Shown: in pieces, positions 1 through 3,932 of the stretch | How the letters are laid out: each line of letters begins with the position of its first letter | Position numbering within the stretch: the first letter of the stretch is position 1 | Assembly: GCA_945956945.1 (NCBI GenBank) | Contig: CAMFJO010000082.1 | Location: 1-5,266, forward strand | Source of the DNA: an uncultured Legionellales bacterium | Lineage (GTDB): Bacteria; Pseudomonadota; Gammaproteobacteria; UBA1113 | Reading direction: 5' to 3' | Length of the DNA: 5,266 nt | The notes under the pieces: model-generated | What the model was told of the DNA's origin: nothing | Database searches by the model: none | Seen by the model: only the letters and a program-made list of their open reading frames with translations | Position numbers and translations under genes: made by a program

Positions 1-28
1 GTTCTACATAAGCAAGAACCCCTTTTTT
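1..28 (+). terminator. Probable intrinsic terminator, cut by the left edge
   Basis: GTTCT at 1-5 can pair with AGAAC at 15-19 across a 9-base loop. The right arm continues as CCC and runs directly into six T residues (23-28). The extra C residues suggest that matching G residues lie just left of the window, so the stem is probably longer than seen. It would end a plus-strand transcript from a gene outside the window. The missing left part keeps confidence moderate. Confidence 0.4.
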
Positions 29-74
29 CAGGTAACTGGTCAAGATATTTCTCCTGCGCTCTGGCCAAAGGGCT

Positions 75-114
75 TTAGGGCCTGTTGACAAAACCAAATG
101 TCAATAGGCCCTAG
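75..114. repeat. Short palindromic repeat (hairpin), copy 1
   Basis: AGGGCCTGTTGACA (77-90) and TGTCAATAGGCCCT (99-112) form a 14-bp inverted repeat with one G/A-type mismatch around an 8-base loop, AAACCAAA. The flanking T76/A113 extends the pairing. The loop plus right arm recurs at 851-874 with 22 of 24 identical bases. No run of T follows on either strand, so it is not an obvious terminator. It resembles a small dispersed REP-like palindrome; whether it is repeated genome-wide cannot be seen here. Confidence 0.6.
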
Positions 115-390
115 TATAACCCGCTTTATTTTAATCCGTGAAGTGTTTAATTTGTTAGACCAGTCATCCACATGTTTATCCACAGATTCTGTGGATAAGT
201 TTTATAAAATAATAATCTTAGGGCTGGGCCCGGGGTAATCGGTTGCAAAATGAGTAAAAGCATCCCAATTATTCGCCACTTTTCGTCAAATACGACTTGA
301 TATTCTCTTCAAACTTGCGAATAGTTGGCCTCGCTTTTCTCATTTTTCGCATCGACTACCCTAAGCTCTGCTATGGGGATGGTTTTTAGT
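115..390. other. Non-coding stretch without a convincing gene
   Basis: Apart from the DnaA-box cluster, nothing here is clearly functional. The minus strand has a 27-codon ORF (269-352, ATG to TAA) with a basic start and the protein-like ending KSYLTKSGE, directly preceded by an in-frame TAG and with only a weak AGGG upstream. It may be a gene remnant or chance. A 16-base segment at 341-356 recurs at 835-850. The G/C-rich run at 221-235 (GGGCTGGGCCCGGGG) stands out from its AT-rich surroundings but forms no terminator. Confidence 0.4.
164..198. promoter_or_regulatory. Cluster of DnaA-box-like 9-mers
   Basis: TTATCCACA (176-184) and its reverse complement TGTGGATAA (190-198) match the consensus DnaA box exactly. 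They lie within a perfect inverted repeat with 11-bp arms (176-186 and 188-198) and one central base. A third near-copy, TCATCCACA (164-172), has one mismatch. An AT-rich run (199-220) follows immediately. This could be a DnaA regulatory site or part of a replication origin, but no dnaA, dnaN, rpmH or mnmG gene is visible nearby. The 9-mers are seen directly; DnaA binding is inferred. Confidence 0.45.
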
Positions 391-408
391 TGTACGAAAT
401 TTCTTAAA
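391..408 (+). promoter_or_regulatory. GacA/LetA (UvrY-family) binding box upstream of the CsrB-like RNA
   Basis: TGTACG-AAATTT-CTTAAA matches the GacA upstream activating sequence TGTAAG-N6-CTTACA at 10 of 12 defined positions. Its core TACGAAATTTCTTA (393-406) matches the Legionella LetA consensus TNAGAAATTTCTNA at all defined positions but one. The centre lies about 100 bp upstream of the predicted transcription start of the GGA-rich RNA, where such boxes control csrB/rsmY/rsmZ genes. The match is seen in the sequence; regulation by a LetA/GacA homologue is inferred. Confidence 0.75.
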
Positions 409-465
409 GATAAGCATAATTTAGTGTAAATAATAATCAAAATTGAATTTCTTGTTTTTAAGTCT

Positions 466-494
466 TTGATTTGTATAGTTTTTTTATCTAAAAT
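466..494 (+). promoter_or_regulatory. Predicted sigma70-type promoter of the CsrB-like RNA
   Basis: TTGATT (466-471, 4 of 6 to TTGACA) and TAAAAT (489-494, 5 of 6 to TATAAT) are separated by exactly 17 bases, predicting a start near 501. A weaker alternative is TAAGAT at 507-512, which would start the RNA near 519, just before the first hairpin. Both lie downstream of the GacA/LetA box. The region is very AT-rich, so chance -10 matches are common. Confidence 0.5.
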
Positions 495-500
495 AATGCA

Positions 501-803
501 TAACAATAAGATGTTAAAAGTTGCAGGGCAATTGTATTTATACTACTCTGTTACAGTACATAGGATGTGTGCACCAGGGAAGGGTTACAGGGAGTGGGGC
601 AGCGGATAAGGATATTACGCTACCAGGGATGGATGATGACAGGATGTCCAATACCAATGGATTGGGGCAATTAGGGATGAAATGCGCAAGGATGCGCGGC
701 GTCAATGGATGGGCGTGTCGGCTTCAAGATGAAGCAAAAATTACCATATTTAAGGGAAGAGGTATGGGGATTAAAGGGTAGCTTTAGCTACCCTTTTTCT
801 TTT
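501..803 (+). ncRNA. CsrB/RsmY/RsmZ-family CsrA-sequestering small RNA
   Basis: This RNA most likely binds and titrates the translational repressor CsrA/RsmA. Fourteen GGA trinucleotides lie on the plus strand between 563 and 770 (at 563, 578, 591, 604, 610, 627, 631, 642, 659, 675, 690, 707, 755 and 768); the complementary strand has one. Many sit in small hairpin loops: ACAT-AGG-ATGT (558-568), CCA-GGGA-TGG (623-632), GACA-GGA-TGTC (638-648), CCAA-TGGA-TTGG (654-665), GCGC-AAGGAT-GCGC (684-697). Several match the CsrA consensus ACARGGAUGU. A further hairpin, TTGC-AGG-GCAA (521-531), opens the molecule, and an intrinsic terminator ends it. A GacA/LetA box lies upstream. The 5' end is predicted, not measured. 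At about 285-305 nt it is nearer in length to E. coli CsrB/CsrC than to the roughly 110-130 nt Legionella RsmY/RsmZ. The family is assigned by motif architecture, as these RNAs conserve little sequence, so the symbol is left blank. Confidence 0.88.
773..803 (+). terminator. Strong intrinsic terminator of the CsrB-like RNA
   Basis: AAAGGGTAGC (773-782) pairs perfectly with GCTACCCTTT (787-796) around a TTTA loop. The stem runs into TTTTTCTTTT (794-803). The 10-bp perfect stem plus T-tract is a textbook Rho-independent terminator on the plus strand. It fixes the 3' end of the GGA-rich RNA near 800. Confidence 0.92.
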
Positions 804-811
804 GTGGATAA
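803..811 (-). promoter_or_regulatory. Isolated DnaA-box-like 9-mer
   Basis: TGTGGATAA on the plus strand is the exact reverse complement of TTATCCACA, as in the cluster at 164-198. It directly abuts the terminator T-tract. A single 9-mer can arise by chance; its interest comes from being the third exact copy within about 640 bp. Confidence 0.25.
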
Positions 812-834
812 GAAAATGTTGTAACTGCCCACAC

Positions 835-874
835 CATTTTTCGCGTCGACAAACCAAATATCAACAGGCCCTAG
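835..874. repeat. Composite of partial repeats (second copies of 341-356 and 84-114)
   Basis: CATTTTTCGCGTCGAC (835-850) matches 341-356 at 15 of 16 bases. From 845 the sequence also follows the palindromic repeat of 75-114: AAACCAAATATCAACAGG and the next six bases (851-874) match 91-114 at 22 of 24. The left arm AGGGCCT of the palindrome is missing, so this copy cannot form the full hairpin. The two repeat types bracket the small RNA locus. Confidence 0.5.
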
Positions 875-892
875 CTTTTTCAGCTCAAATTT

Positions 893-1008
893 GCACCCCA
901 CCTGCATCCCAATCTGTGCTTTACCGTACTCGTAGATGGGTGAGTAGTTATATGTAAATTAGGTATGGCGGTACCTTAAAGCACAGATGAGCAAGTAGTT
1001 AGGTGGGG
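893..1008. repeat. Nested imperfect inverted repeat downstream of the pilin gene
   Basis: CCCCACCT (896-903) pairs with AGGTGGGG (1001-1008), and TCTGTGCTTTA (913-923) pairs with TAAAGCACAGA (977-987), followed by GTAC (926-929 with 971-974). Inside it, AGATGGGTGAGTAGTTA (934-950) recurs directly as AGATGAGCAAGTAGTTA (985-1001), 14 of 17 identical. It begins two bases past the pilin stop. The structure lacks a T-tract on either strand, so it is not a classical terminator. It could stabilise the pilin mRNA 3' end or be a small mobile palindrome. Confidence 0.55.
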
Positions 1009-1009
1009 A

Positions 1010-1408
1010 TCACCAGCAATCGCTTAGGGTGACTGTGGTGCCGCTAAAATTACGTTGTCCTAATTGATTTAAACTTAAGGTGCCGCAGAGATCGCCACTT
1101 TGAGCCCCTACAGGAAAGGCCTTCAAGTTAAAGGCATTGTCACTGAGATTCTCAATAGCCAAACTATAATAGCCTTCAGGTGAGTTGCCGTTTACGCCTA
1201 ATTGCGTCAAGGTGGCGCCTGTATAATGGTGATTTTCGTTGAAGTATTGATCCATACGGTTCGCCAAATCTAAAAGCGCACTTTGACCATCACTGCGTCT
1301 GGCACGCTCCATATGCGCCGTATAACTAGGGTAAGCAATAACCACTAATATACCGATGATAGTCACGACTATCATGAGTTCAATCAAACTAAAACCCGCA
1401 TGTTTCAT
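1010..1408 (-). CDS. pilE: Type IV minor pilin, PilE-like
   Basis: A prepilin of 132 residues that would be cleaved and N-methylated by PilD and built into type IV pili as a minor subunit. The leader MKHAG is followed by FSLIELMIVV: Gly5 precedes the cleavage site, Phe6 becomes the first mature residue and Glu10 is the conserved mature Glu5. The hydrophobic helix runs to about residue 26, ending AYPSY. The body carries PilE-family features: ALLDLANRMDQYF, HYTGATL, GYYSLAIE, then GDLCGTLSLNQLGQR with Cys108, and a terminal DCW with Cys131, which should form the C-terminal disulfide loop. I chose the ATG at 1408: AAGGA (1418-1422) sits 9 bases upstream of it but abuts the ATG at 1417, which would add only MST. 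No other pil gene is in the window. Family assignment is strong; PilE rather than another minor pilin is likely. Confidence 0.9.
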   Translation of the reverse strand: MKHAGFSLIELMIVVTIIGILVVIAYPSYTAHMERARRSDGQSALLDLANRMDQYFNENHHYTGATLTQLGVNGNSPEGYYSLAIENLSDNAFNLKAFPVGAQSGDLCGTLSLNQLGQRNFSGTTVTLSDCW

Positions 1409-1417
1409 AGTAGACAT

Positions 1418-1422
1418 TCCTT
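1418..1422 (-). promoter_or_regulatory. Ribosome-binding site that decides the pilin start
   Basis: On the minus strand AAGGA occupies 1422-1418. It directly touches the upstream ATG (1417-1415), which is too close for initiation, and is 9 bases from the ATG at 1408-1406, which is ideal. It also contains GGA, so it could overlap a CsrA site. Confidence 0.55.
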
Positions 1423-1488
1423 ATTTTGTTAAAAGTTCAAACAAGGTGATAAAAACCAATCCAAAGATCTCATACGGTGAAAGTTACA

Positions 1489-1517
1489 TTGTTTTCTTAA
1501 GAAGTACAAGATATCCT
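1489..1517 (+). promoter_or_regulatory. Possible promoter of the LRR gene with an internal palindrome
   Basis: TTGTTT (1489-1494) and TATCCT (1512-1517) are 17 bases apart, predicting a start near 1524 and a leader of roughly 37 bases. Matches to consensus are weak (3 of 6 and 4 of 6). The spacer contains the perfect 10-base palindrome TTCTTAAGAA (1494-1503), positioned like an operator. The promoter of the divergent pilin gene should also lie in 1409-1560; I could not place it with confidence. Confidence 0.3.
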
Positions 1518-1560
1518 ATCCTTTTATTGGCAGCAAAAACAAGTGGATAGAGAGTAAAAA

Positions 1561-3117
1561 ATGAAAATTGCATTGATTGAACGAGAGGATAGAGAGGTTT
1601 ATTTACCGTCAGTTCTGGAAGCAGTGAGCGATGCGAACGGTGAGAAGACATTGTACTTAGAATTGGCTAATTTTACCGAGGACGGTGAATTGCTGACAGA
1701 GATAAGCCATCGGTTGCAGCATTATCTACAAAGAAACCCACAAATACAATATATTCATGTGGAATTAAGAGATTACCTTGAAAACGATCTGGATACTCTG
1801 TCTCATCACTGTTTAGCACTGCTCGCCGATTTTATAAGTGTTCATCCTATAATACGATTGAACATTGAGGCACGAGAGAGAAATGAGACTGAGGCAAATC
1901 GCTCTGGTTGCGATGGGGCTTATTTTTTTCATCTGCTGTACAATGGTTTAAAGAAAAACCCGACTTTAAAGTATCTTAGTTTGGAAAACCTCGTTTTAGA
2001 TGAGGCGGCTTCGGCTGCGCTAAAATCGATTTTATGGTTGAATCAATTAGAAGCTTTAACCTTGAAGGGCAGTCGTTTGGTGGTAGAGGCCTTATTTGCA
2101 GGGTTAGTAAAAAATAATACTTTAAAAATGTTAGATTTGAGTGAGCTAAGGGGTTTTCATGGGGGAGATGCCAAAAAGCTGAGTGAGGTGATTCAAAACC
2201 ACCCTACCTTAGTATTATTAAGTTTGCATCATGTCAATTTTCGTGGCAAAGATATTGCTGCTCTGGCAGAACTGTTAAAACACAATTCTATTTTACAATA
2301 CCTGGATCTTACCAATGCATTGCTGGAAAGAGATGAACTGATTGTACTTGCCAAAGCATTGGGAGAAAATACTGGATTAAAGGCACTTAGCCTCAGTGCA
2401 GGTGAAAGCGAGGGTGTGGAGATTAATCTCACTGTCTTAAATACGAGTGCACAAATGTTTGGCCGAGCCTTTCAGAGAAATGACACGCTTATTTACTGTA
2501 ATCTGATGCGCAGTTGTATCTCGCCAGCGGCTAAAAAAGCACTGCTTGATGGGTTGACAAAAAGTGAATCGCTTATTTTTTTGTATTCTAAAGATACGAA
2601 AGAAGGCGAGATATTTACAGAACTTTCCACCCTTTGTGATGAAAGATATGAAAAGTTAAAAGCCAATAAAGAGATGACGGATTTAGATCGGCGGTGGCTA
2701 GAGCTGTGCAAATGTCATGGTGATGGTTTTAGTGGGCTTTCTTTAGAGATTATTGCGGCCAACTTGGGTTTGATCGATGCTTCTTTGCTCCCTGAATGGC
2801 CCTTGCTATCTTTATCAGCCCCTTCTGAAAATGGTGTGCCTTCCTCTTCCTCTGATGCGGGCCCAAGTTCTTCAGCCGAAGCGACGAAGGAAGTCGCGCT
2901 TCACGCCCATTCCAGCGAAAAGAAAGAAGCGATGGAACAACAGGAAAAATCTCTGGGTAAAAAAAGAAGTTCACAGTATAATGAGAAAGAAGTTAAGGCT
3001 TCTTCTAATCTTTATACTTTTAGAACCCCAGATGCCAAACGTAGAAAAACAGAAGCATCCTCTTTTAGTCCGGTTGATTTAGATGCAGACTCGAAATTGT
3101 CATCACCGCAAGGATGA
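1561..3117 (+). CDS. Leucine-rich-repeat protein with nuclear-localisation-like tail, candidate effector
   Basis: A 518-residue protein with no exact family recognised. Residues about 59-340 form ribonuclease-inhibitor-type LRRs of about 28 residues, with starts such as NPTLKYLSLENLVL (133), NNTLKMLDLSEL (185), HPTLVLLSLHHVNF (214), NSILQYLDLTNALL (242), TGLKALSLS (271) and NDTLIYCNLMRSCI (307). An alpha-helical part (345-415) follows. Then comes a low-complexity Ser/Glu/Lys-rich tail (418-518) with two nuclear-import-like signals: a bipartite KK (454-455) plus KKR (467-469), and PDAKRRKTE (490-498), which resembles the c-Myc signal PAAKRVKLD. There is no signal peptide or membrane segment. 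Such LRR-plus-basic-tail proteins in intracellular bacteria are often secreted effectors; export and a nuclear target are inferred. The leader carries GGATAGAGAG (1545-1554) before the ATG. The gene diverges from pilE, and its last 15 bases overlap ccmI tail to tail. Confidence 0.9.
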   Translation: MKIALIEREDREVYLPSVLEAVSDANGEKTLYLELANFTEDGELLTEISHRLQHYLQRNPQIQYIHVELRDYLENDLDTLSHHCLALLADFISVHPIIRLNIEARERNETEANRSGCDGAYFFHLLYNGLKKNPTLKYLSLENLVLDEAASAALKSILWLNQLEALTLKGSRLVVEALFAGLVKNNTLKMLDLSELRGFHGGDAKKLSEVIQNHPTLVLLSLHHVNFRGKDIAALAELLKHNSILQYLDLTNALLERDELIVLAKALGENTGLKALSLSAGESEGVEINLTVLNTSAQMFGRAFQRNDTLIYCNLMRSCISPAAKKALLDGLTKSESLIFLYSKDTKEGEIFTELSTLCDERYEKLKANKEMTDLDRRWLELCKCHGDGFSGLSLEIIAANLGLIDASLLPEWPLLSLSAPSENGVPSSSSDAGPSSSAEATKEVALHAHSSEKKEAMEQQEKSLGKKRSSQYNEKEVKASSNLYTFRTPDAKRRKTEASSFSPVDLDADSKLSSPQG

Positions 3118-3510
3118 GGATTGTTGTAATCGTTCCACTTGCAATAAAGCTTCTTTGGCTTGTTGCGGCTGACGGTTAGCCTCATATAATTTGGCGAGTA
3201 ATTGCCAGCCTGTGATGTCATCGGGATTTTGCGCGAGACGTGCTTTTACGCCTTGAATTAAGCCCGGTAAGCCGCCTAATTGTTGTACCTGGTTCATTAA
3301 TTCATAATGGACGCGACCTTGTTGTTGCCATTGGTGCCAAGCCCTTTCATGGCCAAATAAGCCATACAAAAACAGAGTGCTGACGACAAAAACGAGTAGC
3401 ATTCCTAAGCCGGCACCGTAGCGTATTTGGCCCATTTCACAAAATAAGGGTAGGCTAACCCATAAACTGATAGCGAGGGTAAATAAGGCAAAACACAACC
3501 ATAACATCAT
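3103..3510 (-). CDS. ccmI: CcmI/CycH-like cytochrome c biogenesis protein, compact form
   Basis: A 135-residue inner-membrane protein at the ccmI position. CcmI presents apocytochrome c to the CcmF/CcmH ligase. Transmembrane helices lie at about residues 2-23 and 31-52. The periplasmic part ends with one tetratricopeptide-like repeat (about 95-128, with DDITGWQLLAKLYEANRQ then AKEALLQVE). Typical CcmI proteins are several times longer, with a sizeable loop between the two helices and multiple TPRs; here the loop is only about 7 residues. The start is ATG 3510: AAAGGAG (3520-3526) is 9 bases upstream and the ATGA overlap with the ccmH stop couples the two. A GTG at 3540 would add 10 residues (MYPHSKEKKG) but lies upstream of that site. 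Family call rests on context, topology and the TPR, so the symbol is slightly less secure than for the neighbours. Confidence 0.8.
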   Translation of the reverse strand: MMLWLCFALFTLAISLWVSLPLFCEMGQIRYGAGLGMLLVFVVSTLFLYGLFGHERAWHQWQQQGRVHYELMNQVQQLGGLPGLIQGVKARLAQNPDDITGWQLLAKLYEANRQPQQAKEALLQVERLQQSSSLR

Positions 3511-3932
3511 GCCTTTTTTCTCCTTTGAATGAGGATACACAAGCTAATGCTACCGCCTAAAACCAATAAAAAGGGTAAGATCCACAAGGCAGTGGTATTG
3601 AGGGTAAAAGGCGGTTCGAACAACACATAATCGCCATAGCGGGTAACCAAATAACGGCGAATATCGGTATCGCTTTGCCCTTGTAAGACTCGCTCATAAA
3701 TTTGCTGGCGTAAATCAGCTGCCAGAGTGGCATTGGAATCAGCCAGACTTTCATTTTGGCACACCAAACAGCGAAATTGACCGAGGAGGGTATTAAAGCG
3801 GGTAGTATCAGCCGCAGTAGGCAGCGTGTACACATCGCTGCTGGGAGTCGTGGCGGCAAAACCGGCGCTAAAGAGTAGCATGGATAATAAAATACAGACC
3901 AAAATATTTTTTGCTAAGGTGATAGAACGCAT
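3507..3932 (-). CDS. ccmH: CcmH/CcmL cytochrome c maturation thiol oxidoreductase
   Basis: A 141-residue periplasm-facing, membrane-anchored protein that reduces or holds the CXXCH cysteines of apocytochrome c for haem attachment by CcmF. A signal peptide (1-26, ending SAGFA-A) is followed by the family signature FRCLVCQNESLADSNA with active-site Cys55 and Cys58, the helix AADLRQQIYERV, then RRYLVTRYGDYVLFEPPF (about 92-109). A C-terminal transmembrane helix (about 114-134) ends in RRKK. Length fits the stand-alone CcmH of species where CcmH and CcmI are separate, unlike the fused E. coli CcmH. The start ATG overlaps the ccmG stop as TAATG, with AGGAGA about 8 bases upstream, so translation is coupled to ccmG and, through ATGA, to ccmI. 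Confidence 0.96.
   Translation of the reverse strand: MRSITLAKNILVCILLSMLLFSAGFAATTPSSDVYTLPTAADTTRFNTLLGQFRCLVCQNESLADSNATLAADLRQQIYERVLQGQSDTDIRRYLVTRYGDYVLFEPPFTLNTTALWILPFLLVLGGSISLCILIQRRKKA
3520..3526 (-). promoter_or_regulatory. Ribosome-binding site that decides the ccmI start
   Basis: AAAGGAG read on the minus strand is 9 bases upstream of ATG 3510-3508. It supports the shorter ccmI start over the in-frame GTG at 3540, which would leave this site inside the coding region. Confidence 0.7.

Noticed and set aside
309..506. 65-codon minus-strand ORF
   Set aside because: It runs through the promoter and control box of the small RNA, its N-terminal half is AT-rich low-complexity translation, and no ribosome-binding site is evident. 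Its C-terminal end is noted only as a possible remnant.
521..781. 86-codon plus-strand ORF starting with TTG
   Set aside because: It lies wholly within the GGA-rich RNA, has a rare start, no ribosome-binding site, an odd Gly/Met-rich composition caused by GGATG repeats, and its stop is inside the terminator stem.
164..811. A full replication origin (oriC)
   Set aside because: Only three exact and one degenerate DnaA 9-mers are present, and none of the usual origin-neighbouring genes is in the window. Recorded as a box cluster only.
893..1008. Intrinsic terminator for the pilin gene
   Set aside because: The structure is large and imperfect and is not followed by a T-tract on the transcribed strand.
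1356..1550. 64-codon plus-strand ORF
   Set aside because: It overlaps the 5' end of the pilin gene on the opposite strand and the intergenic promoter region, without features of a real protein.
2777..3082. 101-codon plus-strand ORF and minus-strand ORFs at 2229-2432, 2493-2711, 2750-2974 and 3012-3221
   Set aside because: These are shadows of the LRR gene or ccmI, with no recognisable domains or start signals of their own.
3511..3540. Upstream GTG start for ccmI
   Set aside because: It would add MYPHSKEKKG ahead of the first membrane helix and place the good AAAGGAG site inside the gene. The ATG at 3510 has that site 9 bases upstream and an ATGA overlap with ccmH.
3557..3859. 100-codon minus-strand ORF
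   Set aside because: It is an alternative frame inside ccmH, whose own frame carries the full family signature.
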